Positions 16,114-25,417 are shown, counted from the first letter of the stretch. The stretch: DNA of 64,000 nt from Acerihabitans sp015654925 (GCF_047324175.1 NZ_CP178732.1:1550001-1614000); one strand, 5' to 3'. Notes: a model not told the origin generated them from the sequence alone. Numbers and translations are program-made.

Positions 16114-17634
16114 ATGGCCGATATTACGACCGAACAGCCGCGCGAGTGGCTGCTGGAAATGAAAAACATCAGTAAATCATTTCCTGGCGTCAAAGCCCTG
16201 GATAATGTGAACCTGAATGTTCACCCCCATTCCGTCCACGCCTTGATGGGTGAAAATGGCGCGGGAAAATCCACGTTGCTCAAGTGCCTGTTTGGTATTT
16301 ATAAAAAAGATTCCGGTAGTATTTTTTTTCAGGGAAAAGAAGTCGACTTCAAAAGCTCGAAGGAAGCATTGGAGCAAGGCGTTTCCATGGTGCACCAGGA
16401 ACTGAACCTGGTATTGCAACGCACCGTGATGGATAATATGTGGCTGGGGCGTTATCCCCGCAAAGGATTATTTGTCGATCATAAAAAAATGTATGCCGAC
16501 ACCAAGGCGATCTTTGACGAGTTGGACATTAATATCGATCCCTACGATAAAGTGGCCACGTTGTCCGTATCGCAGATGCAGATGATCGAGATTGCCAAGG
16601 CGTTTTCTTATAACGCCAAGATTGTCATTATGGATGAGCCCACGTCGTCGTTAACCGAACGGGAAGTGAATCATCTGTTCAGCATTATCCGCAAACTCAA
16701 GGCCAGGGGCTGCGGCATAGTCTATATCTCCCATAAACTGGAAGAAATTTTCCAATTGTGCGACGAAATTACCATTCTGCGCGACGGGCAATGGATTTCC
16801 ACCCAGCCGGTGGAAGGCCTGACCATGGATCAGATTATTTCGATGATGGTAGGCCGTTCCCTCAGCCAGCGTTTCCCCGACCGCGAGGGCGAACCGGGCG
16901 AGGTGATCCTTGAGGTCAAGAACCTGACCTCGCTGCGCCAGCCGTCCATCCGGAATATCTCCTTCGATCTGCGCAAAGGGGAAATTCTCGGCATCGCCGG
17001 CCTGGTTGGCGCCAGGCGCACCGATATCGTCGAAACCCTGTTCGGCATTCGCGAAAAGGTTACCGGCACCATTATTCTGCACGGTAAAACCATTAAAAAC
17101 AGCAATGCCAATGAAGCGATTAACAACGGCTTTGCACTGGTGACCGAAGAGCGGCGCGCCACCGGTATTTATGCCTATCTGGACGTGGGATTTAATTCCC
17201 TGATTTCCAATATCCGCAACTATAAAAATAAAATCGGGTTGCTGGATAACAAGCGCATGAAAAGCGATATCCAATGGGTTATTGATTCCATGCGGGTAAA
17301 AACCCCTGGACATCAGACCAGTATCGGTTCGTTGTCCGGCGGCAATCAGCAGAAGGTCATTATCGGCCGCTGGTTATTGACCCAGCCGGAAATTCTGCTG
17401 CTGGACGAACCGACGCGTGGTATTGATGTCGGCGCCAAATTTGAAATTTATCAATTAATTACCGAGCTGGCGAAACGCGGTAAGGGCATTATTATTATTT
17501 CGTCGGAGATGCCGGAATTACTGGGGATTACCGACCGGATACTGGTTATGAGTAACGGTCTGATGGCGGGGATTGTGGAAACTAAACACACTTCGCAAAA
17601 TGAAATTTTACGTCTTGCCTCCGTGCATCTTTAA
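16114..17634 (+). CDS. mglA: Galactose/methyl-galactoside import ATP-binding protein MglA
   Basis: MglA is the tandem ATPase of the Mgl importer (506 residues, E. coli length). The first ABC domain has Walker A GENGAGKST near residue 49, signature LSVSQMQMIEIAKA and Walker B VIMDEPTSSL. The second keeps LSGGNQQKVIIGRW and LLLDEPTRGID, but its Walker A position reads GLVGARRTDIV. That is normal for sugar-type double ATPases, where one site is degenerate. Spacing to mglB is 69 bases with the hairpin between. The Shine-Dalgarno sequence is weak, in keeping with lower expression. Confidence 0.97.
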   Translation: MADITTEQPREWLLEMKNISKSFPGVKALDNVNLNVHPHSVHALMGENGAGKSTLLKCLFGIYKKDSGSIFFQGKEVDFKSSKEALEQGVSMVHQELNLVLQRTVMDNMWLGRYPRKGLFVDHKKMYADTKAIFDELDINIDPYDKVATLSVSQMQMIEIAKAFSYNAKIVIMDEPTSSLTEREVNHLFSIIRKLKARGCGIVYISHKLEEIFQLCDEITILRDGQWISTQPVEGLTMDQIISMMVGRSLSQRFPDREGEPGEVILEVKNLTSLRQPSIRNISFDLRKGEILGIAGLVGARRTDIVETLFGIREKVTGTIILHGKTIKNSNANEAINNGFALVTEERRATGIYAYLDVGFNSLISNIRNYKNKIGLLDNKRMKSDIQWVIDSMRVKTPGHQTSIGSLSGGNQQKVIIGRWLLTQPEILLLDEPTRGIDVGAKFEIYQLITELAKRGKGIIIISSEMPELLGITDRILVMSNGLMAGIVETKHTSQNEILRLASVHL

Positions 17635-17652
17635 TTTTTAGGGGTTCTTATT

Positions 17653-18663
17653 ATGAATGCATTAAATAAGAAAAGCATGCTCACTTATTTAAAAGAGGGC
17701 GGCATTTATGTGGTGCTGTTTGTATTGCTGGCCATTATTATTTTCCAGGATACGACCTTTTTAAGCCTGATCAACTTAAGTAACATTCTCACCCAATCTT
17801 CGGTGCGTATCATTATCGCACTGGGCGTGGCGGGATTGATTGTCACCCAGGGCACCGACCTGTCGGCGGGGCGGCAGGTGGGCCTGGCGGCGGTGGTTTC
17901 CGCAACGCTGCTGCAATCGATGGAAAACGTCAATAAAGTCTTCCCGGATATGCAAACGATGCCGATCCCGGTGGTTATACTGATCGTCTGCGCGATTGGC
18001 GCGGTTATCGGCCTGATTAACGGCATAGTGATTGCTTATCTGAACGTGACGCCGTTTATTACCACCTTGGGCACCATGATTATTGTCTACGGCGTCAACT
18101 CGCTGTATTACGATATCGTCGGCGCGTCGCCCATCGCCGGTTTTGATTCCCATTTCTCCACCTTTACGCAAGGATTCTTGCGCTTCGGTGATTTTAAACT
18201 TTCCTACATTACTTTTTACGCGCTAATTGCGATTGTGTTTGTCTGGGTGATCTGGACTAAAACCCGCTTCGGCAAAAATATCTTCGCTATCGGCGGCAAC
18301 CCGGAAGCGGCCAAGGTATCCGGCGTCAACGTTCCGTTGAACCTGATAATGATTTATGCCCTGTCAGGGGTGTTTTATGCCTTTGGGGGGATGCTGGAAG
18401 CCGGACGTATCGGCAGCGCCACCAATAACCTGGGCTTTATGTACGAACTGGACGCCATCGCGGCCTGCGTGGTGGGCGGGGTATCCTTCGCCGGCGGGGT
18501 CGGCACGGTGGCGGGGGTGGTGACCGGGGTCATCATCTTTACCGTTATCAACTACGGCCTGACGTATATCGGGGTTAACCCTTACTGGCAGTACATTATC
18601 AAAGGGGCGATTATTATCTTCGCCGTAGCGCTCGATTCGCTGAAATACGCCAAAAAGAAATAA
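17653..18663 (+). CDS. mglC: Galactose/methyl-galactoside permease MglC
   Basis: MglC is the inner-membrane permease of the Mgl importer, of the ribose/xylose/arabinose family. It has 336 residues as in E. coli. About 8-10 membrane segments are visible, with the family blocks QGTDLSAGRQVGLAAVVSA, NPEAAKVSGVNV and VVGGVSFAGGVGTVAGV (the EAA-like coupling region precedes it). AGGGG lies 9 bases before the ATG, 18 bases after mglA. It ends the operon; a long GC-rich hairpin follows. Confidence 0.97.
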   Translation: MNALNKKSMLTYLKEGGIYVVLFVLLAIIIFQDTTFLSLINLSNILTQSSVRIIIALGVAGLIVTQGTDLSAGRQVGLAAVVSATLLQSMENVNKVFPDMQTMPIPVVILIVCAIGAVIGLINGIVIAYLNVTPFITTLGTMIIVYGVNSLYYDIVGASPIAGFDSHFSTFTQGFLRFGDFKLSYITFYALIAIVFVWVIWTKTRFGKNIFAIGGNPEAAKVSGVNVPLNLIMIYALSGVFYAFGGMLEAGRIGSATNNLGFMYELDAIAACVVGGVSFAGGVGTVAGVVTGVIIFTVINYGLTYIGVNPYWQYIIKGAIIIFAVALDSLKYAKKK

Positions 18664-18670
18664 CCATTGC

Positions 18671-18709
18671 CAGGGCAAGCGGCGGCGCGGGCCGTCGCCG
18701 CTTGCCCTG
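18671..18709 (+). terminator. Long GC-rich hairpin after mglC
   Basis: CAGGGCAAGCGGCG (18671-18684) pairs perfectly with CGCCGCTTGCCCTG (18696-18709). A G-T and two further pairs extend the stem inward. It starts 8 bases after the mglC stop and lacks a T-tract, so it may protect the mRNA 3' end after Rho-dependent ending or act as a weak terminator. Confidence 0.6.
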
Positions 18710-19245
18710 TAGTCCGGGCGCGGCAATCCTTATAAGTACGCCTGGCAAGTACAGTGCTCTGGCAATATTAAACCCTCGCTTTATCCAACTTATACTTGTG
18801 CAATGGCTACCAGCCGTTCCCCGCGCCGATAGCTATTTTCCTTTTAGATATGCAATATAATATATTTTTATAATAAATATATTTATAACAACGCTTGTTT
18901 TGTTTATTTCAGCGGCATACCTCCTAATGCGGCAAGAAATTAACGGGAATCAAAAAAACGACCCCCTTGCGGGGGACTCAGCCATTATGACGACGGGGCA
19001 GGACATTGTTATCTCGCGCTGGGCGAACCCGTTTAACTGGCAATGGGATGCGATTCCTGTTTGCAGAATCCCCGTAGACATCCATTAGCCTGATGGTAGG
19101 GCATGGCTACCGTTAATTCAACTTAACGTTAAAGCGTATTCAAGGGGTTATGTTAATTATTGCTTGGTTAATTATATATTTCATTTAGAAACTGATATTT
19201 TACCTTCTTCATTTTATTGATGCTAGCCATAATTTAATCCGACTA
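18710..19245. other. Intergenic region between mglC and sanA (about 540 bases)
   Basis: This convergent gap contains no supported gene. A 62-codon open frame at 18900-19088 lacks a ribosome-binding site and recognisable sequence. A strong minus-strand terminator stands at 18952-18976. The stretches near 18840-18900 and 19120-19230 are AT-rich and show nothing else that I could interpret. Confidence 0.5.
18952..18976 (-). terminator. Rho-independent terminator on the minus strand
   Basis: Read on the minus strand, CCCCC (complement of 18971-18975) pairs with GGGGG (complement of 18962-18966) over the loop GCAA, followed by TCGTTTTTTTG. It lies 270 bases beyond the sanA stop and would end sanA transcription or an unrecognised minus-strand RNA. 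Confidence 0.75.
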
Positions 19246-19995
19246 TTACCGCATATCCTGCAACAGCTCCACTTTATCCCCGTCCAGCTTCTGCTGGATT
19301 TCCAATAGCTGTTCCGGCGACACCGCCGGATAGCCCTGGGTGCCCTGGGGGATTTCATGGCGGGCGGGGATGGGAATTTGCGGCCCCAGGAAGCGCGGTT
19401 CGCGCTTCATCAAATAAAGATCCGACAGCGCGCCCAGGCGCGCGCCGATTTCCCGCACCCGCACCGAAAACATATTCTTGGGGGACGGCACCGCAAAGCA
19501 TTGCGCCTGAATGCCCATGCGCATGGCGATAAACAACGCCCGTTCGCAATGAAAACGCTGGGTAATGATGGTGAAATCATTGGTATCGAATACTTTGCGG
19601 GTGCGGATTATCGAATCCAGGGTGCGAAAACCGGCATAATCCAGCACGATATCCCCGGCGGGCATGCCGTGGGCGATCAGATCGCGCCGCATGGTGACCG
19701 GTTCGTTATAGCTTTGCAGCGCATTGTCGCCGCTTAACAGCAGATAATTGATCTTGCCGCTGTTGTAGGCGTTCAGCGCCCCCTGTATGCGGTAGAGGTA
19801 ATATTCGTTAATCACCCCGGTACGGTAGTATTTGGCGGTGCCTAATACTACGCCCACCTGCCGGTGGGGCAACAGCTGCAAATCCTCGTAGATGTAGGGC
19901 GCTGTTTTCCAACTGATCCAGCGATCCAGGCCGATCGCCGAACATAACAAAACGCCCGCGATAATAATCAGGGAATATATCAGGCGCTTCCACAT
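19246..19995 (-). CDS. sanA: SanA, DUF218 envelope-barrier protein
   Basis: SanA is an inner-membrane-anchored DUF218 protein needed for vancomycin exclusion at high temperature in E. coli; the enzymatic activity is uncertain. One N-terminal helix (about 5-25) anchors a periplasmic domain with VVLGTAKYYRTGVINEYYLYRI, LLSGDNALQSYNEPVTM, YAGFRTLDSI and ITQRFHCERALFIA, all typical of the family. It has 249 residues, slightly longer than E. coli (239), with an extended C-terminal tail. TAAGG precedes the ATG. It is separated from cdd by maeA, whereas in E. coli they are neighbours. Confidence 0.93.
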   Translation of the reverse strand: MWKRLIYSLIIIAGVLLCSAIGLDRWISWKTAPYIYEDLQLLPHRQVGVVLGTAKYYRTGVINEYYLYRIQGALNAYNSGKINYLLLSGDNALQSYNEPVTMRRDLIAHGMPAGDIVLDYAGFRTLDSIIRTRKVFDTNDFTIITQRFHCERALFIAMRMGIQAQCFAVPSPKNMFSVRVREIGARLGALSDLYLMKREPRFLGPQIPIPARHEIPQGTQGYPAVSPEQLLEIQQKLDGDKVELLQDMR

Positions 19996-20139
19996 GCCGT
20001 AAGCCTTACCGTGTCCTGCTGCAATGTCATAAGCCCAAGGCTACTTTACCTCCGGGGCACAAGCAAGGAGCGCAACAGCTTCAATGGCTTCAATGCGGTA
20101 TTTTTCGGCGGACCGGGACCCCCGGGCCGCCAAAATGAC

Positions 20140-21837
20140 TTAGAACGGCGTGCGGCGGTAGCTGCGGTAGCCGGGATGCCAGAAGTTATGTTCAATGGCG
20201 ACGGACAGCACATCCTCCGGCGTAACGATGGCCACGCCGGCAATCTGCGCCGCTTTGCCGACTTCCATGGCGATGACCTTGGAGACGCCCTGAATATCGT
20301 TGATATCCGGCAACAGCGCCCCGTCCGCGCCGTTAACCAGCGGCGAGCACTCGGCCAGCGCGCGGCTGGCGGCGATCAGCATGGACTCGGTGACCCGCTT
20401 GGCGCCGCTGGCCAGCACCCCCAGGCCGATGCCCGGGAAAATATAGGCGTTATTGCACTGGGCGATGGGGTAAACCTTGTCTTTATGCTGCACCGGGGCA
20501 AACGGACTGCCGGTGGCCACCAGGGCCGCGCCGTCGGTCCAGCGGATCACATCTTCCGGCGTGGCTTCCACCCGGGAAGTGGGATTGGACAGCGGCATCA
20601 CGATCGGGCGCGGGCAATGACTATGCATCTCGCGAATAATCTCTTCGCTAAACAGTCCGGGCTGGCCGGATACCCCAACCAGCACCGTCGGTTTGGCGTT
20701 GCGCACCACGTCCAGTAGGGAAATGGAGTCGCTGGAGAGCTGCCAGTGGGCAATCTGGTCGCTGTGCTGCACCAGCGGCGCCTGGAAATCGAGCAAGTTG
20801 GCCAGCTTATCGGTCAGCAGGCCGAAACGGTCGACCATCAGCACCCTGGAACGCGCTTCGTCTTCGCTCAGCCCTTCCGTGCGCATCTCGGCGACGATTT
20901 GCTCGGCGATGCCGCAGCCGGCGGAACCGGCCCCCAAAAACACCACCGTCTGATCGCGCAGACGGCTGCCGGCGGCATGGCTGGCGGCCAGCAGGCAGCC
21001 GAGGGTGACGGCGGCGGTGCCCTGGATATCATCATTAAAACAGCACAGCTCGTCGCGATACCGGTTCAACAGCGGCGTGGCGTTCTTCTGGGCAAAATCT
21101 TCGAACTGCAATAACACCTCCGGCCAGCGGCGTTTTACCGCCTGGATAAACATCTCCACAAACTCCTGGTACTCTTCGCCGGTGATGCGCGGATGGCGCC
21201 ATCCCATATAAAGCGGGTCGTTCAGCCGCTGCGGATTATTGGTGCCGGCGTCCAGCACCACCGGCAGGGTATAGGCCGGGCTGATGCCGCCGCAGGCGGT
21301 ATACAGCGATAGTTTGCCGATGGGAATGCCCATGCCGCCGATGCCCTGATCCCCAAGCCCCAGGATACGCTCGCCGTCGGTGACCACGATCACCTTGACG
21401 TTCTGCTTGGTGGCGTTTTGCAGCATGTCGTCAATCTTGTCCCGGTTGCCATAGGAAATAAACAGGCCGCGGGCGCGGCGATAGATATCGGAAAAGTGTT
21501 CGCAGGCTTCGCCCACCGTCGGGGTATAGATTATCGGCAGCATCTCGCTGAGATGGCTATCGAGTAAACAGTAGAACAGGGTCTCGTTGGTATCTTGAAT
21601 ATTGCGCAGGTAAATATGCTTATCGATATCGCCGGTAAAATCCTGATACTGGCGCCAGGCGCGCTCGGCCTGCTCCTCGATGGTTTCCACCGCTTCCGGC
21701 AACAGTCCGTGCAAATTGAAGTTATCGCGTTCTTCTATGGTAAACGCGCTGCCTTTATTGAGTAGCGGAAATTCCAATAGTACTGGGCCAGCATGCGGGA
21801 TATAGAGGGGACGCTTACTTTCGTGTTCCAATTCCAT
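20140..21837 (-). CDS. maeA: NAD-dependent malic enzyme MaeA (SfcA)
   Basis: MaeA oxidatively decarboxylates malate to pyruvate with NAD+ in the cytoplasm, supplying pyruvate during growth on C4 acids. The 565 residues equal the E. coli length. YIPTVGEACEHFS-like sequence (here YTPTVGEACEHFS), the catalytic Lys region GLGDQGIGGMGIPIGKLSLY, the metal-binding FEDFAQKN and FNDDIQGTAAVTLG, and the nucleotide-binding VFLGAGSAGCGIAEQIV are all present. It stands between cdd and sanA. No strong Shine-Dalgarno sequence is visible before the ATG. Confidence 0.97.
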   Translation of the reverse strand: MELEHESKRPLYIPHAGPVLLEFPLLNKGSAFTIEERDNFNLHGLLPEAVETIEEQAERAWRQYQDFTGDIDKHIYLRNIQDTNETLFYCLLDSHLSEMLPIIYTPTVGEACEHFSDIYRRARGLFISYGNRDKIDDMLQNATKQNVKVIVVTDGERILGLGDQGIGGMGIPIGKLSLYTACGGISPAYTLPVVLDAGTNNPQRLNDPLYMGWRHPRITGEEYQEFVEMFIQAVKRRWPEVLLQFEDFAQKNATPLLNRYRDELCCFNDDIQGTAAVTLGCLLAASHAAGSRLRDQTVVFLGAGSAGCGIAEQIVAEMRTEGLSEDEARSRVLMVDRFGLLTDKLANLLDFQAPLVQHSDQIAHWQLSSDSISLLDVVRNAKPTVLVGVSGQPGLFSEEIIREMHSHCPRPIVMPLSNPTSRVEATPEDVIRWTDGAALVATGSPFAPVQHKDKVYPIAQCNNAYIFPGIGLGVLASGAKRVTESMLIAASRALAECSPLVNGADGALLPDINDIQGVSKVIAMEVGKAAQIAGVAIVTPEDVLSVAIEHNFWHPGYRSYRRTPF

Positions 21838-21977
21838 GACTTTTACCCATTTTTTTTACCGTATGTTTCCTAAAGGATAAAAGATTGCGGTAAAGGTTGC
21901 ATGTGTTCATTGGTAATTTGTTATTTTATTAAGTTTATTAATTGCATTGCGGCGATAACCCCCCAGGCTAGCAAAGG

Positions 21978-22001
21978 GCAGGGCGGCAAAGCACGCCCTG
22001 C
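21978..22001 (-). terminator. Hairpin downstream of cdd
   Basis: GCAGGGCG (21978-21985) pairs perfectly with CGCCCTGC (21994-22001) over an 8-base loop, 7 bases past the cdd stop on the minus strand. No strong T-tract follows. Confidence 0.45.
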
Positions 22002-22007
22002 GGGTAC

Positions 22008-22973
22008 TCAGGCCGTCAACAATTGCCGATGCACTTCGCCGCAGCCCAGGGCGTTCAGCGTGGCCAGGGTGGCGTCCCATTGCGAAAACGGCGCGCTTTC
22101 CTGCTCCACCAGAATGGCCCGCTGGATCTGGCGGTAATCCGCGCCTGACATATTGAGCAGGATCAGCGCCGATTGCAGCGGCGGTAGGCTGGGATTAAAC
22201 GCGGCGTTTTCCGCATAGCGGCCGGCGAAAATCCGCCCGTCCGCGGTTTGCAGCGCCACCGCGCTATGTGCCTGGCTATAAGGCGCATGGCTCTGGTTAG
22301 CCGCCAGCACCGCCTGCTGCACCAGCGCGTCATCCGGGGCCGGCATTTTCGCCTGCTCCGGCATGGAGGCGGCAATCGCTTTTTGCATGTGCGGGGCGCC
22401 GCCGGTGGCCGCCGTCAGCGAGAATTGATGATCGACCGCGTCCATCAGCAGCGTGTGGATGGCTAAATCCCGCGGGCCAAAAGAGTCGGGCAGGTAGCGG
22501 CTCAGCGCCGATGGCGAACGTTCGGGCAGGAAAATCATCAGATCGGCGCCGCTATTGAGTTCATTCATAAACTGGCGGCAGTGGCCGCAGGGCGTGTAGT
22601 TGACCGTAATACCGCGCAGGCGTTTTTCGCCGCGCAGCCAGGCATGGTTGATGGCGCTTTGTTCCGCGTGCACCGTCTGCTGCAGGGGAGCGCCGATAAA
22701 TTCCATATTAGCGCCAAAATAAAAATTGCCGCCGATGCCCCGCGCCACGGCGCCGACGTTAAAATGGGAAACCGGCGTCAGGGCATAGGCGGCGGCAAAC
22801 GGCAATAAGGCGAAGCACAGGGCGTCTTCATCCAGACCGCTGGCCTGCATCAGCGCGTCGGCCTGGGCGGCGCTCAGCATACCGTTAAAATCCGCCCGGC
22901 CCAGCTCGCGGGTCAACGCCGCCTGCAGATCCGGCGCCAGGGCCGCCAGCGAGGGTTCAAATCGTGGGTGCAT
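22008..22973 (-). CDS. cdd: Cytidine deaminase Cdd with an extended interdomain linker
   Basis: Cdd converts cytidine and deoxycytidine to uridine and deoxyuridine in pyrimidine salvage. The catalytic domain has HAEQSAINHAW (zinc His and catalytic Glu, near 102-104) and the zinc cysteines in YTPCGHCRQFMNEL near 129-132. The C-terminal pseudo-catalytic domain with YAENAAFNPSLPPLQSALILL completes the fold. The protein has 321 residues against 294 in E. coli. The excess lies between the two domains, where about 26 residues (from GGAPHMQK to KMPAP) have no E. coli counterpart. AGGGAA lies 5-10 bases before the ATG. Confidence 0.95.
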   Translation of the reverse strand: MHPRFEPSLAALAPDLQAALTRELGRADFNGMLSAAQADALMQASGLDEDALCFALLPFAAAYALTPVSHFNVGAVARGIGGNFYFGANMEFIGAPLQQTVHAEQSAINHAWLRGEKRLRGITVNYTPCGHCRQFMNELNSGADLMIFLPERSPSALSRYLPDSFGPRDLAIHTLLMDAVDHQFSLTAATGGAPHMQKAIAASMPEQAKMPAPDDALVQQAVLAANQSHAPYSQAHSAVALQTADGRIFAGRYAENAAFNPSLPPLQSALILLNMSGADYRQIQRAILVEQESAPFSQWDATLATLNALGCGEVHRQLLTA

Positions 22974-23059
22974 AATGATTCCCTGAACAATGAATTGGGA
23001 ATCATTTTAGTCGTTAAGCGTGAAGATAAATATGATCAATATCTTATCGCGCGGTGCGA

Positions 23060-23755
23060 TCAGCCAAACACCTGCAGCAATACCGGAAACAGGAACGGCG
23101 CCAGCAGCGACGTGATAATGCCGCACAGCACTAAAGCCAGGGAACTGAACGCGCCTTCCTGGAAGTCCAGCTCGGCGCAGCGGGCGGTGCCCAGGGCATG
23201 GGCCGCGGTGCCCATGGCCAGGCCGCGCGAAGCTTTGGTGGTGATGCGCAGCAGATTAAACAGCGTGTGGCCCAATACCGCGCCCAGGATACCGACAAAA
23301 ATAACGCACACGGCGCTGATGGCCGGGATGCCGTTAATCGACTGGGCCACCGCCATGGCGATGGGCGTCGTCACCGACTTGGGCAGCACCGAGGCGGCAA
23401 TTTCCGGCGTGGCGCCCATCCACAGCGCAATGGCGGTGCCGCTTATCATGGCGGTCAGGCTGCCGACAAAACAGATGCTGATAATGGATTTCCAGCGCGC
23501 GCGGATCTGATGCAACTGCTCGTAGAGCGGAAATGCCAGCGCCACCACCGCCGGTTGCAGCAGGTCGTTAAGGATTTTGCTGCCGGCAAAATAGCGCGAA
23601 TAAGGAATGCCGGTAAGCAGCAGCAGCGGAATAATCACCACCATGGAAATCAGCAGCGGATTAAGCAGCGGCATGCGGAATTTTGCCGCCAGCCGCCTGG
23701 CGCCAAAAAATACCACCAAGGTCAGCGGCAGCGACCACCAGAAATTCGCCAGCAT
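23060..23755 (-). CDS. yohK: LrgB-family membrane protein YohK
   Basis: YohK is a LrgB/CidB-family inner-membrane protein. Relatives form holin-like complexes or export small metabolites such as glycolate or pyruvate. About seven to eight hydrophobic segments span 231 residues, the E. coli length; LLQPAVVALAFPLYEQ, LPKSVTTPIAMAVAQSINGIPAI and GTAAHALGTARCAELDFQEGA-type motifs are conserved (the last split here for length). Its ATG follows the yohJ stop directly (TAAATG), showing tight coupling. Confidence 0.92.
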   Translation of the reverse strand: MLANFWWSLPLTLVVFFGARRLAAKFRMPLLNPLLISMVVIIPLLLLTGIPYSRYFAGSKILNDLLQPAVVALAFPLYEQLHQIRARWKSIISICFVGSLTAMISGTAIALWMGATPEIAASVLPKSVTTPIAMAVAQSINGIPAISAVCVIFVGILGAVLGHTLFNLLRITTKASRGLAMGTAAHALGTARCAELDFQEGAFSSLALVLCGIITSLLAPFLFPVLLQVFG

Positions 23756-24160
23756 TTATTTATCCTCGTCCGGGCGCGGATGGCCGGCCACGGGGCGTTC
23801 GCGGTGGATATAGTGCGAGCTGTAGCCCACCACCAGCATGACCATCAGCGTGCTGACCATGCACGAGACGACGATGGGGCCGAACTGGGAGGAAAGTTGC
23901 TGCCAATAATTCATCACGCCGACGCCGATGGGCACGAACAGCAAGGCCATATAGCGAATCAACAGATGGCAGCCCGGCTTAAGCCACAGGGGCGGCAGCA
24001 ATTGGAAAGAGAGTAAAACAAACAGGATTAACATGCCCAGGATACTGCCTGGAATGACAATCGGTAACAGCGCCGATAGGAAATTGCCGATAAACAGGCA
24101 CAGGTAAATCAAGGCGAAGGCGCGGATAAAGGCCCAGCCATTCATTATGATATTACGCAT
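23756..24160 (-). CDS. yohJ: LrgA-family membrane protein YohJ
   Basis: YohJ is the LrgA/CidA-like partner of YohK, a small four-helix inner-membrane protein. IPGSILGMLILFVLLSFQLLP and RYMALLFVPIGVGVMNYW are the family signatures. The frame is open to 24193, but the ATG at 24160 gives MRNIIMNGWAFIRAFALIYL, which aligns with the E. coli N-terminus (134 residues here; 132 in E. coli). The tail RPVAGHPRPDEDK is charged. It is the first gene of yohJK and is divergent from the aldolase gene. Confidence 0.88.
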   Translation of the reverse strand: MRNIIMNGWAFIRAFALIYLCLFIGNFLSALLPIVIPGSILGMLILFVLLSFQLLPPLWLKPGCHLLIRYMALLFVPIGVGVMNYWQQLSSQFGPIVVSCMVSTLMVMLVVGYSSHYIHRERPVAGHPRPDEDK

Positions 24161-24403
24161 TATCTCAACCTTATGATGAATCGCATTTATCATACAATCA
24201 AAACCGACACTGTGCTACCGCGCACGTTCTTTAACAGGCAATTGCGTATCAGAAATTCGCCCACGGGCCGTACGGGGGCCGGTAGTCAAAATTATGATCC
24301 ACTGCACACAAAACCACGGGCCAATCTGATAACAGATAGTATTCATTAGTTGGCGAACGAAACGCGTCAGCAAAAATTCCCGTTGCCAGGAGAGTCCTTA
24401 ATT

Positions 24404-25312
24404 ATGTCCAATCCACGCTTTTATGGCGTTATCCCACCGGTTCCCACGCTATTTACCGCCGATGAACAGCTTGACGAAGCCAGCATGGCCAAACTGCTTG
24501 ATAGCCTGATCGCCTCTGACGTCAACGGGCTGTTTTTTCTCGGCAGCGCCGGCGAGTTTGCCCATATGTCGGAAGCCCTGCGCCTGCAGACGGCGGAATT
24601 TTGCGTTAAGTATGTGAATAAACGTAAACCGGTATTGATCGGCATCGCCCACTCCGGCACCGGGGAGGCGATACGTTTTGGCATGCATGCCCAAAAAATT
24701 GGCGCGGATGGGGTCGTGGCGGTCAACCCTTATTATAACCCGCTCAGCGAAGAAAACCTGTACCTGCATTATAAGCACCTGGCCGACGCGCTGGAGTTGC
24801 CCATCCTGATTTACAACTTCCCCGGCCTGACCGGCCAGTCCATTCCGGTGTCGGTGATTAAGCGCCTGGCGCAGGACTGCCCGACGATTGTCGGCCTGAA
24901 AGATACGGTGGATACCCTGAACCATATCCGTGAAACCCTGCATGCGGTAAAACCGGTGCGCCCGGATTTCGCGGTATTCTCCGGTTATGACGAGTATTTG
25001 TTCGGCACGCTGATCCTGGGCGGCGACGGCTGCATTCCCGCCAGCGCCAATTTTGCGCCCGAACTGACCTGCGGCATCTACCGGGCCTGGCTGCGGGAGG
25101 ATTATGCCGAGGCGGTGAAGTTACAGCAGCGCCTGTCGTATATCCCGGAGCTGTATAACTACGATCTGCCTTTTTATAATGTGGTGAAGTACGCCATTAA
25201 GCTGACGGGCGTGGATATTTCGGTGAATGCGCTGCGGCCGGCGTCGCCCCTGACCGAGGAGCTCAAAGCGCGGATCAAGGCCGCGCTGGAAAGAAGCGGG
25301 GTGATTGAGTGA
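24404..25312 (+). CDS. DapA-superfamily aldolase (YagE/YjhH-like)
   Basis: This 302-residue protein is a class I aldolase of the dihydrodipicolinate synthase/N-acetylneuraminate lyase superfamily. The closest match I recognise is E. coli YagE and YjhH, which cleave 2-keto-3-deoxygluconate-type sugar acids to pyruvate and an aldehyde. GIPP-like GVIPPVPTLFTADEQLD, FFLGSAGEF, the Tyr of ILIYNFPGLTGQ and the Schiff-base Lys of IVGLKDTVDTLNHIR are present. The frame is open from 24350; AGGAG 10 bases before the ATG at 24404 and the start MSNPRFYGVIPP fix the start. An inverted repeat (ATCTG-ATAA-CAGAT, 24324-24337) upstream might be an operator. No sugar acid transporter is adjacent. Confidence 0.8.
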   Translation: MSNPRFYGVIPPVPTLFTADEQLDEASMAKLLDSLIASDVNGLFFLGSAGEFAHMSEALRLQTAEFCVKYVNKRKPVLIGIAHSGTGEAIRFGMHAQKIGADGVVAVNPYYNPLSEENLYLHYKHLADALELPILIYNFPGLTGQSIPVSVIKRLAQDCPTIVGLKDTVDTLNHIRETLHAVKPVRPDFAVFSGYDEYLFGTLILGGDGCIPASANFAPELTCGIYRAWLREDYAEAVKLQQRLSYIPELYNYDLPFYNVVKYAIKLTGVDISVNALRPASPLTEELKARIKAALERSGVIE

Positions 25313-25330
25313 AAAGTAAATGGCAGACAA

Positions 25331-25355
25331 CCGGCGTGTAAACGCCGGAGTTTTT
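25331..25355 (+). terminator. Rho-independent terminator after the YagE-like aldolase gene
   Basis: CCGGCGT (25331-25337) pairs with ACGCCGG (25342-25348) over the loop GTAA, followed by AGTTTTT. It lies 19 bases past the stop codon and separates the aldolase from the next operon. Confidence 0.85.
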
Positions 25356-25417
25356 CGTGTCCAGGCGACTGGGAGTATCGACTCGCTAAACAGGGATGAG
25401 TGTTTGCTGCTTACTGG

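Noticed and set aside
16651..17313. 220-codon minus-strand frame inside mglA
   Set aside because: Antisense shadow of the fully conserved MglA coding sequence.
18900..19088. 62-codon plus-strand frame in the mglC-sanA gap
   Set aside because: No ribosome-binding site, no recognisable sequence, and it overlaps a strong minus-strand terminator.
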